DNA of 5,312 nucleotides from Planctomycetaceae bacterium (GTDB lineage Bacteria; Planctomycetota; Planctomycetia; Planctomycetales; Planctomycetaceae): NCBI GenBank assembly GCA_027080405.1, contig JALWSL010000411.1:1-5312 (forward strand), read 5' to 3'. A program made the position numbers and the translations under genes. Below are positions 1-5,312 of the stretch, piece after piece. The notes beneath the pieces were generated by a model that searched no databases, was not told the DNA's origin, and saw only the letters and a list, made by a program, of their open reading frames with translations. Each line of letters begins with the position of its first letter. The first letter of the stretch is position 1.

Positions 1-745
1 GAAGCGATACCGCGCCATTGGCGGAATTCAGAAGAAGCAGGCAGAAGCAGGTTCCCGCCTTAATCGCGGTTTTGAACCGATTATAACGCTCCTGCAGAAA
101 TGCCGCCCGGCAGATGATACCGGCGATAGCAGGCAGAATCACCCAGAGCATTACAAATGATCCGGCATAGTTGTTGGCTAGCGACGAGTAACTGATGGAG
201 GCATTTTCCTGAGCCAGCTTCCCGGCCAATTGTAGCAGACCGGGAACCAACAGCGGGCTGAGAATCACACTGACGAGAATCAGGGAAATACTCAAGCCGA
301 CATTGGCATCGGAATGGTGTGACCATCCCGCAGAAGAATTGGCAACCGGCATCACCATCACCAGAATCAGGCCGAGCAACATCGCATTCCAGAACAGACC
401 ACTCAAAAGGGAACCGCCGGCCAAAAGCAGCAACATGATCAACCCGCAGGCCGTCAGCCGGATCGAGAGTCCCAGCAGTACCGTTTTGGGGTGTCGTCCC
501 AACCAGATCAATTCTTGCAGCGGAACGGCAAGTCCCGTATTGAACAGTAGCCCCGCAAGCAACAGGTGCACCGAAGTTATTTCGCCCAACGGGCTTTTTC
601 CGTAACCGAGAAGCTGATGGGTTCTCAACCAGATTCCCAACTCCGGCTGAATTGCCGAAAGCAAATACGCCAGCGCAATCAAAGGTAACAGGTACCGTTG
701 AATCAACTGCTCCAGCCTGGATACATTCGAATGGGAACTGGTCAT
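1..745 (-). CDS. BASS (bile acid:sodium symporter) family transporter, 3' end outside window
   Basis: Partial gene: ATG at 745-743, with 248 open codons to the window edge; the C-terminus is missing. The product is an inner-membrane protein with hydrophobic segments at about residues 17-33, 57-75, 88-110, 116-134, 149-171, 195-212 and 229-240. Residues 66-80 (LLFNTGLAVPLQELI) resemble the family segment after the second helix. Residues 130-168, with MPVANSSAGWSHHSDANVG followed by a helix ending SPLLVP, match the conserved core of the BASS fold (small residues and Asn near the crossover site, then LS...SP). Family members use a sodium gradient to move organic anions; the substrate here cannot be read from sequence. 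A stop codon lies in frame just upstream, so only this ATG or the TTG one codon before can be the start. No clear Shine-Dalgarno sequence is seen. The leader contains one arm of the long inverted repeat. Family call is fairly sure, subfamily open. Confidence 0.8.
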   Translation of the reverse strand, partial: MTSSHSNVSRLEQLIQRYLLPLIALAYLLSAIQPELGIWLRTHQLLGYGKSPLGEITSVHLLLAGLLFNTGLAVPLQELIWLGRHPKTVLLGLSIRLTACGLIMLLLLAGGSLLSGLFWNAMLLGLILVMVMPVANSSAGWSHHSDANVGLSISLILVSVILSPLLVPGLLQLAGKLAQENASISYSSLANNYAGSFVMLWVILPAIAGIICRAAFLQERYNRFKTAIKAGTCFCLLLLNSANGAVSL

Positions 746-754
746 CAATTCCAG

Positions 755-860
755 AAGCTATTCTATACTACTAACGGTTGAAGTTTACGAACGGTGCGAA
801 AACTTTTGAAAATCTCATTTTGGTTACGGCGGTCAGAACAGAGCAGTCGTGCTGGGTAAT
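755..860 (-). repeat. Left arm of a 106-bp inverted repeat (copy A)
   Basis: Read on the minus strand (860 to 755) this segment aligns with plus-strand 1726-1831 from ATTACCC to AGCTT. I count about 97 matches in 107 columns, with two single-base indels. The core, from TGTTCTGACCGCCGTAACCA to CAACCGTT, has one substitution and one indel in about 69 columns. The arm ends 9 bp before the BASS start codon, so it forms most of that gene's leader. No coding potential is seen in it. It could be a dispersed intergenic repeat, the end of a small element, or a duplicated promoter region. Confidence 0.93.
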
Positions 861-1051
861 AAGTGCTGCCAAACATGCGCCGCTGTCAACATCGTATCTG
901 GCAGAAACACCCTTTCTACCTCATTTGAGTTGAAAACTGCAATCATAGATCAGGATTCATCATAACATTCAACGTGACCGGGAGTGAATCATCAGTAAAA
1001 ACATTTGCACTTCTCGGCGTCATTCGATGTTTTCCCGCGTTTGAGAGAGGC

Positions 1052-1090
1052 GTCCGCCCTGCCAAGCGGAAATACGGAGGAGCAGGGGAC
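1052..1090. repeat. Stem-loop 1 of the intergenic structured stretch
   Basis: CCCTGC (1057-1062) pairs with GCAGGG (1082-1087), and the stem continues with GTC (1052-1054) against GAC (1088-1090) after a 2-nt bulge, giving 9 pairs around a 19-nt loop. A competing 5-bp stem, TCCGC (1053-1057) with GCGGA (1066-1070), is also possible. No T-run follows on either strand, so this is not an obvious intrinsic terminator. Confidence 0.55.
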
Positions 1091-1120
1091 ATCATTTTTT
1101 CAAAATTGGCAGGAATGATG
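1090..1120. repeat. Stem-loop 2 of the intergenic structured stretch
   Basis: CATCATT (1090-1096) and AATGATG (1114-1120) are perfect 7-bp complements separated by 17 nt. This stem directly abuts stem-loop 1, sharing base 1090. Confidence 0.5.
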
Positions 1121-1166
1121 AAAATGAACCAGGGTGATGTTCGCGTGTGTCGTTCATGCCTGTCAC

Positions 1167-1198
1167 GCTCATACCCATTTTTCATAAATGAGTTGAGC
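1167..1198. repeat. Stem-loop 3 of the intergenic structured stretch
   Basis: An outer stem, GCTCA (1167-1171) with TGAGC (1194-1198), encloses an inner stem, CATTT (1176-1180) with AAATG (1186-1190), around a 5-nt loop. CTCAT/ATGAG (1168-1172/1188-1192) is an alternative pairing. Each stem is short, so this is the weakest of the four. Confidence 0.4.
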
Positions 1199-1207
1199 GG
1201 ATTGACT

Positions 1208-1243
1208 CCCTGTTTTCCCCGATCTGTTGTTTTGAAAACGGGG
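1208..1243 (+). repeat. Stem-loop 4, 10-bp arms
   Basis: CCCTGTTTTC (1208-1217) pairs with GAAAACGGGG (1234-1243): nine Watson-Crick pairs plus one T-G position. In RNA this would be a G-U wobble only if the plus strand is transcribed; the minus-strand RNA would have an A-C mismatch there. The loop is 16 nt. No T-run follows, so it is not a classical terminator. Confidence 0.6.
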
Positions 1244-1260
1244 CATGATTGGCATGATTG
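1243..1260. repeat. Tandem 9-bp direct repeat, two copies
   Basis: GCATGATTG occurs twice back to back (1243-1251 and 1252-1260), exact, beginning on the last base of stem-loop 4. If the doubtful minus-strand frame were translated it would give the residue repeat QSCQSC. Confidence 0.85.
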
Positions 1261-1330
1261 CAGAGTTGGTTCCGAATCCGGTCTCAAGGTCGGCGTTTCG
1301 ATTCCTGTTTCCGGCTGTTTTTATCGGGGA

Positions 1331-1720
1331 TCATCCAATCCCGGGAACATCGGAGGTAATTTTTTGTACCCGACCACTGCCGTCGACCATGGCCAACTGC
1401 GTTGTTCCTTCTGCGATCAGCGTTTCGCCGCGCATAACCTGGTAGGAATGTTTAAGTCTGGCGGGAGTTGCGGCATCAAGGGTCACGGTAACAGCCAGGA
1501 TGTCATCATATCGGGCGGGTTTGCGGTAACGGATGGAGATATCTACGACAACAAAGTAAAAACCACCCTCTTCCATTGCCCGATAATCACCGCCGTTGAC
1601 GCGGAACAGATCGGTGCGGGCCTCCTCGAAGTAACTTGGATAATTGCCGTGGTGCAGAAAACCCATCGCGTCGGTTTCGCTGTACCGGACTCGTATTTCT
1701 GTCGTGTGGCTTTTAATCAT
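1331..1720 (-). CDS. YbgC/FcbC-type hotdog acyl-CoA thioesterase
   Basis: 129 residues, the normal length for single-domain hotdog thioesterases of the YbgC/4-hydroxybenzoyl-CoA thioesterase group; cytoplasmic. These enzymes hydrolyse acyl-CoA or acyl-carrier thioesters. The signature lies at residues 10-33: RVRYSETDAMGFLHHGNY followed by a helix with E-E-A-R-T-D. Asp17 in ETDAMGF is in the position of the family's catalytic aspartate, and H24-G-N-Y27 corresponds to the conserved H-x-N-Y. The C-terminal half carries the expected strand pattern (FVVVDISIRYRKPARYDD, then SYQVMRGETLIAEGTTQLAMVD). The ATG at 1720-1718 is the natural start, with only six or so residues before the first strand; no clear Shine-Dalgarno sequence is seen. 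It sits between the two inverted repeat arms, 5 bp from arm B, so any promoter of its own must lie in that arm or upstream of it. Read-through from the co-oriented hydrolase gene is possible. Actual substrate unknown. Confidence 0.9.
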   Translation of the reverse strand: MIKSHTTEIRVRYSETDAMGFLHHGNYPSYFEEARTDLFRVNGGDYRAMEEGGFYFVVVDISIRYRKPARYDDILAVTVTLDAATPARLKHSYQVMRGETLIAEGTTQLAMVDGSGRVQKITSDVPGIG

Positions 1721-1725
1721 GCTTG

Positions 1726-1831
1726 ATTACCCGGCACGGCTGGACTGTTCTGACCGCCGTAACCAATAATGAGATTTTCAAAAGTTTTCTCACCGTTCGT
1801 AAACTTCAACCGTTGGTAGTACAGGAAGCTT
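1726..1831 (+). repeat. Right arm of the 106-bp inverted repeat (copy B)
   Basis: This is the inverted partner of 755-860. It fills nearly all of the 126-bp gap between the thioesterase start codon and the hydrolase stop codon. Relative to copy A it has one inserted base in the core (ATAATGAG versus AAATGAG) and a G-to-T change. Most other differences cluster at the outer ends, especially in the 20 bp next to the thioesterase. In this location it would be both the 3' untranslated region of the hydrolase gene and the leader of the thioesterase gene. Confidence 0.93.
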
Positions 1832-1846
1832 GGGGATCGGGATGTG

Positions 1847-3265
1847 CTATCTGGAGGCAGAACCGGCTTTTTGACTGTTTCCGGAGATTTTTTCTGCGGG
1901 CCGCTGCAGAATAGGCTTTTTGAAATTCCAGGTCCAGTAAATTGGCGTTGGTTGCGATGTGAATCGCCAAAATGGCTGTTGTTGTGCGTTATCCATTTTT
2001 GTCAGCCACTCCCGCTGATCGGCCTGCTTCCCCTCTTTGATAATCGCAAACAGATCACTCAGGACGCTGATGTTTCCACCGTAGTAGGAATGTCCCATGA
2101 AGCTCAGATCAACCGGAGAACAATCAATTGTTTCGACTCCCTCGATGACAACAGGAGGCGACGCATCCCCTGCGCGCTGTTCAGAATGAATCGCTTTCGA
2201 AGCAGCCAGTGCCGTGTCACCTCTGCAAACATATAGCGTGACCCGTCTGGATTGCTGCTTCACTCCTTCAATAAGCGCACGGTACTGCGAAAGCCCCACA
2301 TCTGGTGCACATAGGACAACATTTTCAAACGGTTTTTTTCCCGTTTGACTCGCCGGCATACGATTTAGCGCTCGCATGACGACGCGGTTTCCCATGCTGT
2401 GGACAACAATTTGAATTTTTGTTTCCTGTGGGATATTGTCGACCAGGTTCATCAAAAACTCGGTAAATGGGCCAGTTGATTGCTGGCTGATCTGCTCGTC
2501 ATTTTTGTAATGTGCAATTCCACCCTGTGAAGGCCAACTGTAACAGCAGACGGCACCATTAAAGGGCAAATCGAGGGATATTTGCGCTCCTCGAATCAGA
2601 CACGAAGCATAGTCAACATTGAAACCGTGCACGAAGAGCAACAGATCCTTTCCGGGTGAACGTGAAATCTGGCTGTTGAGCTGTTGAAAAAACGAGTTGG
2701 TTTCCAATTCCCGTATCCAGTCAATGCGGGCAACACGCTTGTCTTCCTTTTTGCCAAAGGAGACTGGAAGCACGCCGAGAAGTTTTTTTCTGTCCGATTT
2801 CGATTTGGGGCTGATGCCTCGTTGCCGACCGGGAATAGTAACCTCGGCCACTCCCAAACGGAACGTTGTCAGAGCGTCATTTCCAAAATATTCTGCGACA
2901 CGATCAATCGAAGCAGGAACGACGTTCGCCGCCGTCCTGCCACCACGATTACTTGCAAAAAATATTTGCCAGGTTGATTCCTCTGAACTCCATTTTGTGA
3001 CGGCAACCGGCTCTGCCAGAGTCAAATGGTATCGCTCATGTAGTTGCCGAAAATGGGAGGCGAAGACAGAATTTCTGGTCTCTTCGTTGTCAGATGCCGG
3101 CTTGTAGAGCGAGGTGTCATAGATGATCCCCGCATTTTTTTTCGGCAGGATTTTGTTTTTCGCCCCTTGGCATCCCGTCAAAAGAGCCGCTCCAAGACAA
3201 AGCAAGACTGTCGTCCTGATTTGACAGATCAGAGCGTTCAAAGAATAGTCGAAAAAGTGTGTCAT
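1847..3265 (-). CDS. DUF900-type alpha/beta hydrolase, predicted lipoprotein
   Basis: 472 residues. The N-terminus is a lipoprotein signal: Arg17, hydrophobic residues 18-29, then lipobox L29-T-G-C32, so the mature protein is probably anchored by a lipidated Cys32 and faces the periplasm. A region with KWSSEESTWQIFFASNRGGR (91-110) resembles the entry strand of DUF900 proteins. The alpha/beta hydrolase fold follows: oxyanion loop region FVHGFN (211-216), S-W-P motif (243-245), nucleophile elbow VVHSMGNRV with Ser290, a strand ending C-A-P-D322, a strand ending R-G-D350, and G-H392-S-Y-Y. The likely triad is Ser290-Asp350-His392, with Asp322 the alternative acid. The elbow is H-S-M-G rather than the commoner G-H-S-M-G, as is usual in this family. 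Substrate unknown; esterase or lipase-like activity is only an inference. The ATG at 3265 is needed to include the signal; no clear Shine-Dalgarno sequence. The last ~50 residues (after 420) have no family match I can see. Confidence 0.85.
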   Translation of the reverse strand: MTHFFDYSLNALICQIRTTVLLCLGAALLTGCQGAKNKILPKKNAGIIYDTSLYKPASDNEETRNSVFASHFRQLHERYHLTLAEPVAVTKWSSEESTWQIFFASNRGGRTAANVVPASIDRVAEYFGNDALTTFRLGVAEVTIPGRQRGISPKSKSDRKKLLGVLPVSFGKKEDKRVARIDWIRELETNSFFQQLNSQISRSPGKDLLLFVHGFNVDYASCLIRGAQISLDLPFNGAVCCYSWPSQGGIAHYKNDEQISQQSTGPFTEFLMNLVDNIPQETKIQIVVHSMGNRVVMRALNRMPASQTGKKPFENVVLCAPDVGLSQYRALIEGVKQQSRRVTLYVCRGDTALAASKAIHSEQRAGDASPPVVIEGVETIDCSPVDLSFMGHSYYGGNISVLSDLFAIIKEGKQADQREWLTKMDNAQQQPFWRFTSQPTPIYWTWNFKKPILQRPAEKISGNSQKAGSASR

Positions 3266-3340
3266 ACAACGATCACAAAGGAAAAAGGGCGCAACTTGGA
3301 CCGCCTGTTCCGACCATCAAACCGACAGTCTGGGACGGAC

Positions 3341-3369
3341 AATCTACACGATTTCTGTTTCTGCTCCAA
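3341..3369 (-). promoter_or_regulatory. Possible promoter for the lipoprotein hydrolase
   Basis: On the minus strand TTGGAG (3369-3364) and TAGATT (3346-3341) are separated by 17 bp. The -10 match is 4 of 6 and the -35 is modest. It would give a leader of about 70 nt before the hydrolase ATG. This is a weak, composition-level call. Confidence 0.25.
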
Positions 3370-3412
3370 GACCATCTTCAACCATCATCCTCGCCGTTTT
3401 GCCGAGTTTCAC

Positions 3413-3426
3413 CCCGGCATCCCGGG
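3413..3426 (-). other. Small GC-rich hairpin downstream of recA
   Basis: CCCGG (3413-3417) and CCGGG (3422-3426) form a perfect 5-bp stem with a 4-nt loop, 86 bp beyond the recA stop codon. There is no T-run after it, so it could at most be a weak or factor-assisted termination signal. I see no classical intrinsic terminator in the 246-bp gap between recA and the hydrolase. Confidence 0.25.
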
Positions 3427-3511
3427 AGTCCATCCGTATTGTTTTCCTGAGTGAAAAGTTCAGAAGGCTCGATCGCGGTTTTCCAGAAAGTTTTGCGGCT
3501 GTCTACGCCGG

Positions 3512-4588
3512 CTATGCGGTCGATGCCTCGGGAACGGGCTCGCTGGCGGCTTCCTCCGGCGTAGGGGCAAGGCCTTTCGCCTGAAGGATCTTTTGCTTGA
3601 GTTCCTCGGTTATTTCCGGATTTTCGACCAAAAATTGACGGGCCTTTTCCTTACCCTGTCCCAAACGGACTTTGCCATAACTGAACCAGCTGCCGCTGCG
3701 ATCAACAATTTTTTCTGCCGCAGCCAATTCGATGATGTCCGATTCGAAACTGATCCCGCATGAGCCGAGCATATCGAATTCCGCAACACGGAACGGCGGG
3801 GCAACCTTGTTCTTGACAATTTTCGCTCTCATGCGAATTCCGATCGCCTCGTCGCCGTCTTTCAGGCTGGAAATCTTTCGCACATCGACTCGGCAGGAAG
3901 AATAGAACTTCAAGGCGCGACCACCGGGGGTCGTTTCCGGGCTGCCGAACATGACACCAATCTTCTCGCGAATCTGATTGATAAAGATGACAGTCGTTTC
4001 CGCTTTTGAAATGGCTCCGGTCAACTTTCGCATCGCTTGGGACATCATGCGAGCCTGCAACCCGACATGTGAATCGCCAATTTCCCCGTCCAGTTCCTTT
4101 TTCGGAACAAGCGCTGCAACGGAATCGATGACGATGATATCAACAGCATTCGATTTGATCAGCATTTCCGCGATCTGTAAACCTTCCTCCCCGTAGGAAG
4201 GTTGTGAAACGAGCAAGTCTTCCAGATTGACCCCCAGACGTTTGGCCCAGGCTGGGTCGAGGGCATGTTCCGCATCGACAAATGCGGCTACGCCCCCCGC
4301 TTTTTGGGCATTGGCGATCGCGTGCAGTGCGAGTGTTGTTTTCCCGCTCGATTCCGGGCCGAACAGTTCAATGATGCGGCCACGGGGGAAACCGTGTCCT
4401 CCCAAGGCAAGATCAAGTGACAACGCGCCAGTTGGAATCCCGGAGACAGCTGCTCCAGAATCAGAAAGCTTCATGATGGCTCCCTTGCCGAACGCTTTCT
4501 CGATTTGTCCCAATGCGTTGTCCAGCACTTTTCCCGAATTGTCGTTCTTCTGAGCCGATGATTTATTCTGTCCGCGAGCCTTGGCCAT
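3512..4588 (-). CDS. recA: RecA recombinase
   Basis: 358 residues, typical RecA length. RecA coats single-stranded DNA, pairs it with a homologous duplex in an ATP-dependent reaction, and triggers LexA-type repressor self-cleavage in the SOS response; cytoplasmic. Visible landmarks: the N-terminal polymerisation helix region with [16 protein letters not shown] (24-39), Walker A GPESSGKT (77-84), the catalytic Glu107 in DAEHALD, Walker B IIVIDS (151-156), loop L1 (about 160-180) and loop L2 with Gln205 in [14 protein letters not shown] followed by [12 protein letters not shown]. The C-terminal domain runs through [18 protein letters not shown] and ends in an acidic, Pro/Ala-rich tail (about 341-358), the usual modulatory tail. 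The ATG at 4588 is chosen over the TTG one codon upstream because AAAGG (4601-4597) sits 8 nt before it. No adjacent recX is seen; the next gene downstream is unrelated. It is divergent from the GlsB-type gene, with a 292-bp gap. Confidence 0.98.
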   Translation of the reverse strand: MAKARGQNKSSAQKNDNSGKVLDNALGQIEKAFGKGAIMKLSDSGAAVSGIPTGALSLDLALGGHGFPRGRIIELFGPESSGKTTLALHAIANAQKAGGVAAFVDAEHALDPAWAKRLGVNLEDLLVSQPSYGEEGLQIAEMLIKSNAVDIIVIDSVAALVPKKELDGEIGDSHVGLQARMMSQAMRKLTGAISKAETTVIFINQIREKIGVMFGSPETTPGGRALKFYSSCRVDVRKISSLKDGDEAIGIRMRAKIVKNKVAPPFRVAEFDMLGSCGISFESDIIELAAAEKIVDRSGSWFSYGKVRLGQGKEKARQFLVENPEITEELKQKILQAKGLAPTPEEAASEPVPEASTA

Positions 4589-4596
4589 CAAAACTA

Positions 4597-4601
4597 CCTT
4601 T
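4597..4601 (-). promoter_or_regulatory. recA ribosome binding site
   Basis: On the minus strand AAAGG (4601-4597), within AGAAAGGTAG, lies 8 nt before the ATG at 4588. This is the clearest Shine-Dalgarno-like site in the window, and it decides the recA start against the adjacent in-frame TTG. Confidence 0.75.
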
Positions 4602-4626
4602 CTGGTTGTGTAGATTTATTCATTGA

Positions 4627-4640
4627 TATACTAAAGTATA
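4627..4640. promoter_or_regulatory. Palindromic operator candidate at the recA promoter
   Basis: TATACTAAAGTATA is a perfect inverted repeat, with 6-bp arms TATACT/AGTATA and a 2-bp centre. It overlaps the last three bases of the recA -10 box and covers the expected transcription start, where a bound repressor would block initiation. SOS control by LexA is the natural hypothesis for recA. The motif is not the Escherichia CTGT-N8-ACAG box nor the Bacillus box, so the identity of the regulator is inference. Confidence 0.55.
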
Positions 4641-4666
4641 ATACCATGAAATGATTGAGAAATCAA
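4638..4666 (-). promoter_or_regulatory. recA promoter, sigma70-like
   Basis: On the minus strand -35 TTGATT (4666-4661) and -10 TATTAT (4643-4638) are spaced by exactly 17 bp. The -10 matches consensus at 5 of 6 positions and the -35 at 4 of 6. Expected initiation is near 4630, giving a leader of roughly 40 nt. Palindromes overlap both boxes. Confidence 0.7.
4652..4665. promoter_or_regulatory. Second palindrome over the recA -35 box
   Basis: TGATTGAGAAATCA has perfect 5-bp arms (TGATT/AATCA) around a 4-bp centre and covers nearly all of the -35 hexamer. It differs in sequence from the palindrome at the -10 box, so if functional it would probably bind another regulator. A chance occurrence is quite possible in this AT-rich stretch. 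Confidence 0.3.
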
Positions 4667-4837
4667 CAAAGTTTCCGTACCAATTTTACCGATCTTAGCA
4701 GATAGTGTCCCTTTTTCGGGAGTGTACAGAGCCAGGTGCACTTTCAAAGGAGCAATATTGAGGGACTTTTTGCCGCAGGAGAATTCCGGGGGGATTTCTT
4801 TTCAACACAGGTGCTCCATCTCTCAACATAAGTTGCG

Positions 4838-4860
4838 TATTCTGGCGTGCATATTCTGGC
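4838..4860 (+). repeat. 9-bp direct repeat upstream of the small membrane protein gene
   Basis: TATTCTGGC occurs at 4838-4846 and 4852-4860, 14 bp apart start to start. It lies 20 bp before the start codon of the GlsB-type gene, so it may be a regulator binding site or part of the promoter. I could not assign a convincing -35/-10 pair for this gene. Confidence 0.4.
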
Positions 4861-4880
4861 ATATTGTAACGGGGGCGAGG

Positions 4881-5261
4881 ATGACACAACAGGAAATCAT
4901 GTTGGTGGCAGAAAATGCCGCGAATGAAATGCTTGTCTGGGTCGGTTTCGGCACGCTTGTCGGATTGGCAGCCAAGGCGATCATGCCGGGGCGCGATCCG
5001 GGTGGCGCAGTCTCCACCATGATGATGGGAATCGGCGGAGCAGTAATCGGTTGCGGCACGCTTGCCTACTTTTATCCGGAAGCTCACGTGACGCCTGTTT
5101 CGATTATCGGTTCTGTTGTTGCGACCGGGGGGGCGTTCACGCTGTTGTTCTTTTACAAGTTGCTGGCTGGATCCTTCTTCGCAGAAGCCGAAGATGGCGA
5201 CCGTTTCACCCATCGCTACCGCCGAAGACGACGCCGACGTACGATGATCCGTGGAACCTGA
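4881..5261 (+). CDS. GlsB/YeaQ/YmgE (transglycosylase-associated) family membrane protein
   Basis: 126 residues. Three hydrophobic segments, at about 17-34, 45-64 and 74-97, carry the family hallmarks: GFGTLVGLAAKAIMPGRDPGG (residues 22-42), a G-rich second helix (MGIGGAVIG), and SIIGSVVATGGAF in the third. This small inner-membrane family is linked to stress responses, but its biochemical role is not known, and the 'transglycosylase-associated' name is historical. The protein is longer than the usual ~80-100 residues because of a hydrophilic C-terminal tail with an acidic patch (AEAEDGD, 101-107) and then HRYRRRRRRR (111-120). By the positive-inside rule that tail should be cytoplasmic, possibly touching membrane lipid or nucleic acid. 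The ATG at 4881 is chosen because the family match begins just after it and a G-rich stretch (4871-4880) precedes it. An in-frame ATG at 4722 would add 53 residues unlike the family. Confidence 0.85.
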   Translation: MTQQEIMLVAENAANEMLVWVGFGTLVGLAAKAIMPGRDPGGAVSTMMMGIGGAVIGCGTLAYFYPEAHVTPVSIIGSVVATGGAFTLLFFYKLLAGSFFAEAEDGDRFTHRYRRRRRRRTMIRGT

Positions 5262-5312
5262 AAAGCGGTCCGTCTCTTTTGATACTCCCGGGCTTTGGGT
5301 TCTCGATAGCGC

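Larger units (their letters stand above)
861..1330. other. 470-bp intergenic stretch with stem-loops and no convincing gene
   Basis: Between repeat arm A and the thioesterase stop codon there is no ORF I would defend. A 114-codon minus-strand frame (1287-943, TTG start) and a plus-strand frame from 974 that runs on into the antisense of the thioesterase are both open. Their products are of odd composition, lack an upstream Shine-Dalgarno sequence and resemble no family I know. The right two thirds is rich in inverted repeats (1052-1243), followed by a tandem 9-mer. A structured RNA, a REP/MITE-like element or the remnant of one would all fit. Confidence 0.6.

Noticed and set aside
1208..1243. 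Stem-loop 4 as an intrinsic terminator for the thioesterase gene
   Set aside because: The stem is long enough, but no T-run follows on the minus strand, and the minus-strand RNA would contain an A-C mismatch in the stem.
943..1287. 114-codon minus-strand ORF in the gap between the thioesterase and BASS genes
   Set aside because: It needs a TTG start without a Shine-Dalgarno sequence, has no recognisable family, and its sequence is dominated by stem-loops and a tandem 9-mer. It is better explained as structured or repeat DNA, though a small gene is not excluded.
974..1726. 250-codon plus-strand ORF
   Set aside because: More than half is the antisense of the well-supported thioesterase gene and the rest runs through the stem-loop region; the product resembles no family. 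An antisense shadow is the simplest reading.
755..1831. Insertion sequence with transposase
   Set aside because: The inverted arms suggest an element, but no transposase or recombinase is encoded between them; the only sound gene is the thioesterase. At most it is a non-autonomous unit.
4589..4591. TTG one codon upstream as recA start
   Set aside because: The ATG at 4588 gives the usual M-A-K start and has AAAGG at a better spacing of 8 nt.
4722..4880. N-terminal extension of the GlsB-type protein from an upstream in-frame ATG
   Set aside because: The extra 53 residues do not resemble the family and contain Cys-, His- and Arg-rich sequence typical of translated intergenic DNA. The family match starts right after the ATG at 4881.
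1..5312. CRISPR array, tRNA or rRNA genes, phage genes
   Set aside because: No regularly spaced repeats, no cloverleaf-like tRNA sequence and no rRNA-like or phage-like stretches were seen on either strand.

Overview
The window reads as chromosomal DNA of a Gram-negative-type bacterium. A Planctomycetota origin (Gimesia/Rubinisphaera-like) is my best guess. It rests on the RecA C-terminal sequence, the lipoprotein alpha/beta hydrolase of the DUF900 type, mid-range base composition and starts that mostly lack a clear Shine-Dalgarno sequence. This is an inference, not a database match.

Layout, left to right. Positions 1-745 (minus) hold the first 248 codons of a bile acid:sodium symporter-family (BASS) membrane transporter that runs off the left edge. 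Positions 746-1330 carry no convincing gene; they hold one arm (755-860) of a long inverted repeat and a chain of four stem-loops (1052-1243) with a tandem 9-mer. Positions 1331-1720 (minus) encode a YbgC-type hotdog acyl-CoA thioesterase. The second arm (1726-1831) fills almost all of the gap up to the stop codon of a 472-residue lipoprotein alpha/beta hydrolase (1847-3265, minus). A 246-bp gap follows, then recA (3512-4588, minus). recA is transcribed away from a small GlsB/YeaQ/YmgE-type membrane protein with an arginine tail (4881-5261, plus).

recA has a well-formed sigma70-like promoter. A perfect 14-bp palindrome lies across its -10 box and start point, and a second palindrome lies over the -35 box, as expected for an SOS-type repressor site. 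The other minus-strand genes do not form an obvious pathway. Hydrolase and thioesterase are co-oriented with a 126-bp gap and could be co-transcribed.

The most unusual item is the pair of 106-bp arms. They are about 91% identical, with a core that differs at 2 of about 69 columns, and lie in inverted orientation on either side of the thioesterase plus the structured non-coding stretch (865 bp between arms). This could be a small mobile or invertible cassette, or a dispersed intergenic repeat present twice. No known complete novel system is evident.
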